A DNA stretch of 27,352 nt. Origin: CAYVBW01 sp964449995 (lineage in GTDB: Bacteria > Patescibacteriota > Microgenomatia > UBA1400 > PJMF01). Each line of letters begins with the position of its first letter. The stretch's first letter is position 1. The notes under the pieces are model-generated. The model was not told the origin of the DNA and did not search any database. It was given only the letters and a program-made list of their open reading frames with translations. Location: contig CAYVBW010000013.1 in NCBI GenBank assembly GCA_964449995.1, positions 1-27,352 of the forward strand, read 5' to 3'. The position numbers and the translations under genes are program-made. Of this stretch, positions 22,108 through 27,352 are shown one piece after another.

Positions 22108-23805
22108 GTGATAATACACGGACCAAAACAATCTTCCAAATCAAACTCAAAATACATTTTTGTCTCAGGGGGAGTTCTATCTGGCTTAGGTAAGGGTATA
22201 ACTGCTGCTTCGCTAGGCGTTCTTCTAAAGGAACAGGGCTACTCTGTTACAAATATTAAGTGTGAAAATTATTTGAATTTAGATTCAGGCAACATCAACC
22301 CGATTGAGCATGGTGATGTCTTTTTATGTGAAGACGGATTAGAAGCCGATCTTGATCTAGGATCATATGAAAGATTCTTAAACCAAGAGGTAGGTTACAA
22401 AAATTTCACCACTATGGGTCAAATTTATTCTTCAGTCATTGAAAAAGCAAAAGATTTAAAATTTAATGGAGCAACAGTAGACACCATTCCCTATGTACCT
22501 TTGGAAGTTATCGGTCGCATTAAAAAAGCTGCCCAAGGCTATGACATTATTTTAATAGAGCTTGGTGGCACAGTAGGTGAATACCAAAATGTTATCTATT
22601 ACGAAACCAACCGTATCATGAAGCTAGAAAATCCTAAAGATGTCGCTCATATTCACGTAACTTATTTTCCTGCCCCTCCTCATCTCAATGAACTTAAATC
22701 AAAACCAACTCAATTATCTGTAGGAAAACTGAACTCAATGGGAATCCAACCAGACTTTATTATAGGTAGAGCTCGAGAAATGATTGATGACAAACGTAAA
22801 GAAAAAGTGGCTTATTATTGCAACATCAAGCAAGAAAATGTTATTTCAAATCCTGATGTTGAAAGCATTTATCAAATTCCAATAATTTTTCACAACCAAA
22901 ATTTTGATCAAAAAATTCTAAAAAGTTTAAACCTGCCTCACAAAAAAACTTCTCTTAAAAATTGGAGAGATATGGTTGAAAATATCTTTTCTGAAAAAAA
23001 GGAAACTGTAAATATAGCTATTATTGCCAAATACATTTCCACTGGAGATTATGAGTTGAAAGATTCTTATACTAGTTTAATTGAGTCTCTGAATCACGCT
23101 AGTTGGCATAATAAATACAATCTTAATATTGACTTTATTAGAGCAGAAGATCTGGAAAAAAATAAAAAAACTGCTCAAAAACAACTTGATCAAGCTGACG
23201 GAATCATTGTTCCTATTGGCTGGGGGGAGAGAGGAGTAGAGGGAAAAATTGAAGCCATTAAATATGCTAGAGAGAGCAAAGTGCCTTACCTAGGTCTTTG
23301 CTATGGATTGCAGCTGGCAGCTATAGAATTTGCCCGTAATGTAGTTGAGCTGAAAGACGCTCACACCACAGAAGTAAATTCTAATGCAAAGCATCCCATT
23401 ATTCATAAAATACCTTTTGAAAAGAAATATCAGCGCATCAAAGGTGAGGGCGCTAGCATGAGATTAGGGGCTTACGACTGCGTATTAAAGCCCAAAACAT
23501 TGGCTCATTCAATCTATAAAAAACACCACGCTTTTAAAGATAAAAATAAGAACTTGATTGATGAAAGGCATCGCCATCGATTTGAGTTTAACAACGATTA
23601 CCGCCAACAACTTGAAAAGAAAGGCCTTGTCATTTCAGGCACAAGTCCTGATGATTTTTTTGTTGAGATGATCGAAATTCCTCAAAATAAACATCCTTTT
23701 TTCTTAGCAACTCAAGCCCATCCTGAATATAAATCCAGGCCACTTAGCCCCCATCCAATTTTTATTGAATATCTTAAAGCAGCAGTAAAAAATTCTAAAA
23801 GATAA
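22108..23805 (+). CDS. pyrG: CTP synthase, divergent
   Basis: Makes CTP from UTP, ATP and glutamine. The 565 residues contain the synthetase domain with P-loop GGVLSGLGKGI (21-31), the UTP/Mg region HGDVFLCEDGLEADLDLGSY and ELGGTVGE (151-158), then a class I glutaminase with C398 (YLGLCYGLQ), H538 and E540 (QAHPEYKSRP). Several blocks differ from the norm: KCENYLNLDSGNINP where KLDPYLNVDPGTMSP is usual; GEYQN where GDIES is usual, a region involved in CTP feedback; KSKPTQLS for KTKPTQHS; and PIGWG for PGGFG at the oxyanion loop. The catalytic triad is complete, so it should still be active. The start is GTG at 22108; no ATG lies close enough upstream. Confidence 0.92.
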   Translation: MIIHGPKQSSKSNSKYIFVSGGVLSGLGKGITAASLGVLLKEQGYSVTNIKCENYLNLDSGNINPIEHGDVFLCEDGLEADLDLGSYERFLNQEVGYKNFTTMGQIYSSVIEKAKDLKFNGATVDTIPYVPLEVIGRIKKAAQGYDIILIELGGTVGEYQNVIYYETNRIMKLENPKDVAHIHVTYFPAPPHLNELKSKPTQLSVGKLNSMGIQPDFIIGRAREMIDDKRKEKVAYYCNIKQENVISNPDVESIYQIPIIFHNQNFDQKILKSLNLPHKKTSLKNWRDMVENIFSEKKETVNIAIIAKYISTGDYELKDSYTSLIESLNHASWHNKYNLNIDFIRAEDLEKNKKTAQKQLDQADGIIVPIGWGERGVEGKIEAIKYARESKVPYLGLCYGLQLAAIEFARNVVELKDAHTTEVNSNAKHPIIHKIPFEKKYQRIKGEGASMRLGAYDCVLKPKTLAHSIYKKHHAFKDKNKNLIDERHRHRFEFNNDYRQQLEKKGLVISGTSPDDFFVEMIEIPQNKHPFFLATQAHPEYKSRPLSPHPIFIEYLKAAVKNSKR

Positions 23806-23834
23806 CCTGCTATACTTAAGTCTGCTATCCTATC

Positions 23835-23863
23835 TTGCATTATTAAGTGTTTCTGAGTAGAAT
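23835..23863 (+). promoter_or_regulatory. rplS promoter
   Basis: TTGCAT (23835-23840), a 17-base spacer and TAGAAT (23858-23863). The same TTGCAT and spacing occur before efp. The leader of about 30 bases carries GAGGA at 23891-23895, five bases from the ATG... a normal ribosome site. Confidence 0.7.
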
Positions 23864-23899
23864 ATCATTCTGCCATAATTTAGAATACTTGAGGAAAAT

Positions 23900-24265
23900 A
23901 TGTCATTAAAATTTAAACACCAAAATACTATAGCCAGTATTGGCGATACAATTCGTGTTCATCAAGAAATTACAGAGGGCGAATCTAAAAGAACTCAAAT
24001 TTTTGAAGGAATTTTGATAGCTGTTAAAAACAGAGGAAGAAATAAAACATTTACTGTTAGAAAAATCGGAGCTAATAATATTGGAGTCGAAAAAATTTTT
24101 CCAGTTTATTTACCTTCAATTAAAAAAATAGAGGTTAAAAGACACGGGAAAGCAAGGCGTAGCAAACTATATTATCTAAGAGAAAAACAAGGGAAGGCAG
24201 CTTCAAGAGTCAAAGAAAAAAAAGAATATGATGAAAAGAAAGCTGACTCAAAAAAAGCTAAATAA
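23900..24265 (+). CDS. rplS: Ribosomal protein L19
   Basis: L19 sits at the interface of the 30S and 50S subunits. The 121 residues cover the SH3-like fold: IGDTIRVHQEITEGESKRTQ, FEGILIAVKNRG, FTVRKIGANNIGVEKIFPVY and the KRHGKARRSKLYYLRE stretch. The C-terminus extends about 20 residues beyond the usual end as a highly charged Lys/Glu/Asp tail (EKKEYDEKKADSKKAK). The first part of yraN overlaps this tail, so the tail may reflect gene overlap more than function. It has its own promoter and a good Shine-Dalgarno sequence. Confidence 0.96.
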   Translation: MSLKFKHQNTIASIGDTIRVHQEITEGESKRTQIFEGILIAVKNRGRNKTFTVRKIGANNIGVEKIFPVYLPSIKKIEVKRHGKARRSKLYYLREKQGKAASRVKEKKEYDEKKADSKKAK

Positions 24266-24602
24266 TCTAGGAAAAAGGGGAGAAGAGCAAGCTGTTTCAT
24301 TTCTTTTAAAACATAATTATCAAATTCTAAAAACAAACTATAGATTTAAAAGACTGGAGATTGATATTGTCGCGCTTGACAAGGATAATAATGAACTAGT
24401 TTTTGTCGAGGTAAAAGCAAGATCTAATAGTAATTTTGGCAATCCATCTATAGCTGTAAATCAGAAAAAACTTTTAAATTTACAAAAAGCCGCGCAACAA
24501 TTTTTACTCAAGAAAAAGTTGGAGAAAAAATTTAGGTTTGATATCATAAGCATATTACAGAATAAAATAGAGCATTTTAAAAACATAACAATTGATTTTT
24601 AA
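24228..24602 (+). CDS. YraN-family (UPF0102) nuclease-fold protein
   Basis: 124 residues with the UPF0102 pattern: NNLGKRGEEQAVSFLLKHNY, then LEIDIVALDKDNNELVFVEVKARS, then AAQQFLL and KFRFDIISI. The E-x-D and E-V-K residues form the PD-(D/E)xK-like core; the usual glycine before EIDL is Leu here. Function is not firmly known; the fold suggests binding or cutting of nucleic acid. It overlaps the last 38 bases of rplS in another frame, so it is translationally coupled. Two ATGs in a row (24228 and 24231) could start it. The order rplS-yraN is common in bacteria. Confidence 0.9.
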   Translation: MMKRKLTQKKLNNLGKRGEEQAVSFLLKHNYQILKTNYRFKRLEIDIVALDKDNNELVFVEVKARSNSNFGNPSIAVNQKKLLNLQKAAQQFLLKKKLEKKFRFDIISILQNKIEHFKNITIDF

Positions 24603-24613
24603 ATTGTTAGCTA

Positions 24614-24686
24614 GGCCCCATCGTCTAGCGGTCTAGGACACCAGGTTTTCATCCTGGCAACCGGGGTTCGAGTCCCCGTGGGGTCA
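24614..24686 (+). tRNA. tRNA-Glu (anticodon UUC)
   Basis: The acceptor GGCCCCA pairs with TGGGGTC (one G-U), the anticodon stem CCAGG/CCTGG encloses TTTTCAT with anticodon TTC, and the T-arm is CCGGGGTTCGAGTCCCCG. The discriminator is A and CCA is not encoded. It begins 11 bases after yraN and is probably on the rplS transcript. Confidence 0.97.
24670..24686 (+). repeat. Direct repeat, copy 1 (3' end of tRNA-Glu), possible attachment site
   Basis: GAGTCCCCGTGGGGTCA, 17 bases from the T-arm to the discriminator. An identical copy lies at 24830-24846. Integrases often use exactly this part of a tRNA gene. Confidence 0.65.
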
Positions 24687-24693
24687 CAAATAT

Positions 24694-24721
24694 AAAAATC
24701 CAGCTATAAGCTGGATTTTTT
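24694..24721 (+). terminator. Terminator of the rplS-yraN-tRNA-Glu transcript
   Basis: ATCCAGC (24698-24704) and GCTGGAT (24710-24716) pair around TATAA, flanked by A and T runs (TTTTTT on the plus strand). It may act in both directions. Confidence 0.9.
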
Positions 24722-24765
24722 GTATTTACGATCCTCATGGATTGGATAAGTAGCCTTGTTCCAAC

Positions 24766-24828
24766 GGAGAGTGCGAACGAAGCAAAGCACCTCCTAGTGC
24801 ATACAACTGAACGAAGTGAAGGAGTTGT
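24766..24828 (+). other. Twin hairpins sharing the loop GAACGAAG
   Basis: Hairpin 1: GGAG-A-GTGC pairs with GCAC-CTCC (24766-24794, one bulged A). Hairpin 2: ACAACT pairs with AGTTGT (24803-24828). In both, the loop opens directly after the stem with GAACGAAG (24775-24782 and 24809-24816). Two bases later the second tRNA-Glu repeat begins. No protein gene covers this region. It could be a recombination site or a structured RNA; I see no family match. Confidence 0.45.
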
Positions 24829-24829
24829 A

Positions 24830-24846
24830 GAGTCCCCGTGGGGTCA
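24830..24846 (+). repeat. Direct repeat, copy 2 of the tRNA-Glu 3' end
   Basis: Identical over 17 bases to 24670-24686, with identity stopping sharply on both sides, and no tRNA body before it. This is what a scar of site-specific integration or excision looks like. Confidence 0.65.
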
Positions 24847-24887
24847 ACAAGACGCAACAGTAGACGAATCAGGGCAGAAATACCGTA

Positions 24888-25430
24888 TTATCTAATTCTT
24901 TTTAGTCTAAGTCGCCGCCTATTTCCAACATAAAGTGGCATGTTAAGTTCTGAAAACATATCTTCAGTCATTCTAAATACTGGAGAATCGTCTAGCGGAT
25001 GGGGTGAAAAGGATACGCCATATTCTTTAGCCATAGCAAGCAAATACCTCTTATTAACTGAATAACTCAAGCTTAAGTTTTTAGAATCTTTAGTCCTAAA
25101 TGTAATGTAGTATTTAGATGGGTTAACAATACCCTCAAATAAAATACGGCCTGCTAATAATGATAAGATATCTTGCGAAGAAAAAAGTGTTCGATTTGGA
25201 TGTGAGTGTAAAACCCCTAACAAATATTGAAAATGTTTCTCTTGGTAATCTTTAAAAGACACATGATTTGGTCCTCCCATAGATTTTCTAGTTGGAATAA
25301 AAACTGCATTACCCTCAGAATTTGTCACTACTGTCAATCCTTGCTCCCTAATAGGATTGTGCTGAAATACATCCCTAATTCTTTCAAGTATATGAGTTGT
25401 CCCTTGCTCAACTTGCTCAGTTCTAAACAA
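24888..25430 (-). CDS. JAMM/MPN metallopeptidase-like protein (main frame of a frameshifted gene)
   Basis: The JAMM zinc motif is intact: GVLHSHPNRTLFSSQDI has HxH, then the serine and aspartate at the right spacing, and E in IREQGLTVV may be the upstream catalytic glutamate. JAMM proteins cut isopeptide or peptide bonds at the end of ubiquitin-like or other tags; the target is unknown here. The C-terminus is basic (GNRRRLRLKRIR). The only start in this frame is a TTG at 25430 with no ribosome site. Yet the frame stays open to about 25517 with protein-like sequence (RFLLTCEYPDFILLNKTWRD), which joins the small frame at 25501-25593 if one base is skipped. The whole gene would then encode 234 residues. 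Confidence 0.7.
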   Translation of the reverse strand: MFRTEQVEQGTTHILERIRDVFQHNPIREQGLTVVTNSEGNAVFIPTRKSMGGPNHVSFKDYQEKHFQYLLGVLHSHPNRTLFSSQDILSLLAGRILFEGIVNPSKYYITFRTKDSKNLSLSYSVNKRYLLAMAKEYGVSFSPHPLDDSPVFRMTEDMFSELNMPLYVGNRRRLRLKRIR

Positions 25431-25500
25431 ATCTTCAAAAATATCTCTCCATGTTTTATTTAATAGAATAAAGTCTGGATATTCGCAAGTGAGAAGAAAC

Positions 25501-25593
25501 CTACCCCTTAGCTTCCAGCAGTGATCGCTTCATGTCGTCTATAGTCCAACACTTAGGTCTTTCAGCTTCTTTTGTAGTATTTCTTTCGATCAT
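25501..25593 (-). CDS. 30-codon 5' frame of the JAMM gene, separated by a +1 frameshift
   Basis: ATG at 25593 opens 30 codons beginning MIERNTTKEAERPKCW and ending SLLEAKG, then TAG at 25501. At the end the bases read AAG GGG TAG G; skipping the T lets reading continue in the JAMM frame as AGG TTT CTT. AGAGAG lies just before the ATG. The cause may be a real mutation (pseudogene), an assembly error in the G run, or ribosomal +1 shifting at GGG-TAG. On its own, the peptide has no recognisable domain. Confidence 0.5.
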   Translation of the reverse strand: MIERNTTKEAERPKCWTIDDMKRSLLEAKG

Positions 25594-25652
25594 TTTATCT
25601 CTCTAACTATGAGAACCTCCAGAAAATCTCTGTTGTTAATTTCACCATATAG

Positions 25653-25952
25653 CTAAGCTAGTCCCAATGAAAAAGCTATGTTATATAACCCTATTTCTAT
25701 GATTGTTTCTATAGAATCTCTTTCTTCCATTTGACCCTCTCCAAACTGATAAACATCAATAATAAAATCCTCTTCAGTTGCCTCATACGCATCTAATATT
25801 TCTTCATAGGTACATTCAAGATCAATTTCTAGTAGAACCCTTCTTACAAACTCTGTAGTAACTTCCTTTGGTAGCTGAGCTTCTTCGGTATCACTAAATT
25901 GATGAGTCTCATTATTTTGTGTATATTTTTGTTTTGGCTCTCTTTCTATCAT
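25653..25952 (-). CDS. Acidic hypothetical protein of 99 residues
   Basis: I do not recognise it. The first 30 residues are polar (QKYTQNNETHQFSDTEEAQL), then a helical, strongly acidic region follows (TTEFVRRVLLEIDLECTYEE and onward), and the end is hydrophobic (SIETIIEIGLYNIAFSLGLA). It begins MIER, like the 5' frame of the JAMM gene 59 bases downstream, which hints at shared upstream sequence. A TATACT box on the minus strand lies about 23 bases before the ATG. The two genes may form one transcript and act together, for example as a protease with a partner or substrate, but nothing in the sequence proves it. There is no Gly-Gly tail. Confidence 0.6.
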   Translation of the reverse strand: MIEREPKQKYTQNNETHQFSDTEEAQLPKEVTTEFVRRVLLEIDLECTYEEILDAYEATEEDFIIDVYQFGEGQMEERDSIETIIEIGLYNIAFSLGLA

Positions 25953-26088
25953 TATGCTTTTGATTAACTAATAGAGTATATAAGATTTTATCATGAACCT
26001 AGATAAATTTGCCTAGTTCCAGCTAAGCTCAAGCTTTTGAACGCTAATGCGCAAAAAACCTTCTTCATTATTTTAATCTTCTACCTGC

Positions 26089-26094
26089 TACAAT
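26089..26094 (+). promoter_or_regulatory. -10 box of the helicase gene, predicted leaderless
   Basis: TACAAT with eight bases to the ATG at 26103. No good -35 hexamer is visible. Confidence 0.4.
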
Positions 26095-26102
26095 AATCTC
26101 AC

Positions 26103-27272
26103 ATGCAACTCTCGTCTGATAAAAAACAGGCACTAAATCAACTAGTTAAGTGGTTTCGCTCTAACTATAAGCGTGGTAATTACATTACTTTAGGTGGATA
26201 TGCAGGAACAGGTAAAACCACTCTAATTGCAATTCTGCGTCGAATTATTTTTCTAAAAAACAAAAAAATTAATATCGCTTTTGCATCTTATACTGGAAAA
26301 GCCTCTCAAGTCTTAAGAAATTATTTAAAACAAAGTAACACTTTTTATAAACAAGATTTTGTAGGAACAATTCATTCACTGATTTACTCTCCCATAGTCT
26401 CCACAGGCGGTCGAATCACTGGGTGGAAAAAGAAAGATAAGATCGACTACGATTTGATAATTATCGATGAAGCATCAATGGTAAGTAGCGATATTTGGCA
26501 GGATCTAAGATCTTATCAAATACCTATTATTGCTGTAGGAGATCATGGTCAACTTCCTCCCATTAATGACAGCTTCCATTTAATGGACAATCCCCACCTA
26601 AAGCTTGAGACAATTCATAGGCAAGCTAAAAAAAACCCAATCATTAAAGTTTCAATTATCGCTCGTAAAAAGGGTATAATTCCTCCAAAAAATTATGGTC
26701 GTCAAGTAATAAAAATTAATCAGAGTAATGTTCAGGCTCAAGAACTAGCAGAAGAACTACTCAATAACTATGACCCCGAAACTATGGTCCTAACCGGCTA
26801 TAACTTTAGCAGGAAGCAACTCAATCAGTCTATCCGCAACAGTCTAGGATTTTTTGAAGATAAGCCCGAAGCTAACGATCGTGTTATTTGTTTGCGCAAT
26901 AATCATAGCAAGGGAATTTATAACGGCATGTTAGGCACGATTTTGTCAATTAATCAAGAAGATACAGACTGGTATTATGCTGAGATTAAAATGGATAATG
27001 TAGAGAATCCCTATCAGGGATTAATTTCCATTGAGCAGTTTCAGGCATCTAAAACTTTAAGCTACACTCAGTTGCGAAAAAAAGGGTTAAAAGGTGACTT
27101 GTTTGATTTTGGTTATGCTTTGACTGTGCATAAAGCTCAGGGTAGTCAAGCAAAAAAGGTTATTTTATTTGAACAAAGATTTAAGCAAATGGACGATGAA
27201 ATGTGGAAGCGCTGGCTTTATACGGCTGTAACTAGGGCAGAGGAGGAATTGTATATTTTTGGAGAAGGTTAA
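26103..27272 (+). CDS. Compact SF1B DNA helicase, RecD/Dda-like
   Basis: A 389-residue ATPase with all superfamily 1B motifs: Walker A GGYAGTGKTT (31-40), motif Ia with ASYTGKASQVL, Walker B IDEASMV (D122, E123), motif III GDHGQLPPI (146-154), motif IV-like ETIHRQAKKNP, motif V as ALTVHKAQGSQ, and motif VI YTAVTRAEEELY. It is much shorter than RecD or RecD2 and close in size to phage T4 Dda, which unwinds 5' to 3'. Phage or mobile-element origin is possible given the neighbouring islet. But similar short helicases also occur as chromosomal genes. No Shine-Dalgarno sequence precedes the ATG. The last 80 bases of the window after its stop hold no gene, only the short inverted repeat CCTTTAA-AA-TTAAAGG near 27331-27346. 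Confidence 0.92.
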   Translation: MQLSSDKKQALNQLVKWFRSNYKRGNYITLGGYAGTGKTTLIAILRRIIFLKNKKINIAFASYTGKASQVLRNYLKQSNTFYKQDFVGTIHSLIYSPIVSTGGRITGWKKKDKIDYDLIIIDEASMVSSDIWQDLRSYQIPIIAVGDHGQLPPINDSFHLMDNPHLKLETIHRQAKKNPIIKVSIIARKKGIIPPKNYGRQVIKINQSNVQAQELAEELLNNYDPETMVLTGYNFSRKQLNQSIRNSLGFFEDKPEANDRVICLRNNHSKGIYNGMLGTILSINQEDTDWYYAEIKMDNVENPYQGLISIEQFQASKTLSYTQLRKKGLKGDLFDFGYALTVHKAQGSQAKKVILFEQRFKQMDDEMWKRWLYTAVTRAEEELYIFGEG

Positions 27273-27352
27273 TTTAGGGTATTTCCAGATTGTAGTTCTG
27301 TCGCTCAAACTTGCTTGACTTCTCATCCCGCCTTTAAAATTAAAGGTTGTCA

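Noticed and set aside
24722..24887. CRISPR-like repeats in the gap after tRNA-Glu
   Set aside because: Only one 17-bp repeat pair and one 8-base loop repeat exist, with no regular spacing and no cas genes.
1..27352. Alternative genetic code with TGA read as glycine or tryptophan
   Set aside because: TGA ends the isomerase, the PEP-synthase-like and the hydrolase-like genes at the expected lengths, and no gene needs read-through of TGA.

Overview
The window is AT-rich bacterial DNA with tightly packed, mostly short genes. Genes end in TAA, TAG or TGA and none contains an internal TGA, so the standard bacterial code (table 11) applies. The gene set suggests a member of the Candidate Phyla Radiation (Patescibacteria), perhaps Microgenomates: divergent CTP synthase, a short DNA polymerase III delta-like protein, a LytR_C membrane protein, single-copy core genes packed together, and few Shine-Dalgarno sequences. 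That placement is inference; a ribosomal protein or 16S tree would settle it.

Layout. (1) 1-8884, minus strand: a translation/transcription block with secA (5' part only, running off the left edge), serS, a lysyl-tRNA synthetase fused to an HD hydrolase domain, greA, a large acidic membrane protein with a LytR_C tail, a cupin with its own terminator, tRNA-Lys(UUU), efp and a Na+/Ca2+-exchanger-like protein. (2) 9088-11294: an hsp20 gene under an operator-like palindrome, then a divergent pair of predicted cell-surface proteins (glycoside-hydrolase-like and lysozyme-like). (3) 11295-11634, 340 bases without a protein gene: a candidate small RNA with a consensus promoter, a strong shared terminator, tRNA-Leu(UAG) and a divergent promoter region. 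(4) 11635-16927, plus strand: YgjP-like metalloprotein, DNA polymerase III delta-like protein, a ribbon-helix-helix/nucleotidyltransferase fusion, phosphomannomutase/phosphoglucomutase, NUDIX hydrolase, and phosphoglucose/phosphomannose isomerase. The sugar-phosphate enzymes could together make activated sugars. (5) 17059-20530: a two-gene unit, flanked by terminator-like hairpins, encoding a PEP-synthase-like protein and an enolase-like protein. Both have lost the residues that define catalysis in their families. This is the strongest candidate in the window for something new. (6) 20743-24686: lexA with an operator-like repeat, a cobalamin adenosyltransferase and pyrG sharing a palindromic bidirectional promoter, rplS, yraN and tRNA-Glu(UUC). 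(7) 24687-26102: a small accessory islet holding a 17-bp repeat of the tRNA-Glu 3' end, twin hairpins with the same loop, a frameshifted JAMM-domain gene and an acidic hypothetical protein. (8) 26103-27272: a compact RecD/Dda-like helicase. The last 80 bases hold only a short inverted repeat.

A theme across the window is initiation. Several genes (efp, the cobalamin adenosyltransferase, the delta-like gene, greA, the helicase) have a -10 box ending only 6-10 bases before the start codon, which predicts leaderless or nearly leaderless mRNAs. Others (hsp20, rplS, cupin, phosphomannomutase) have normal leaders with Shine-Dalgarno sequences.
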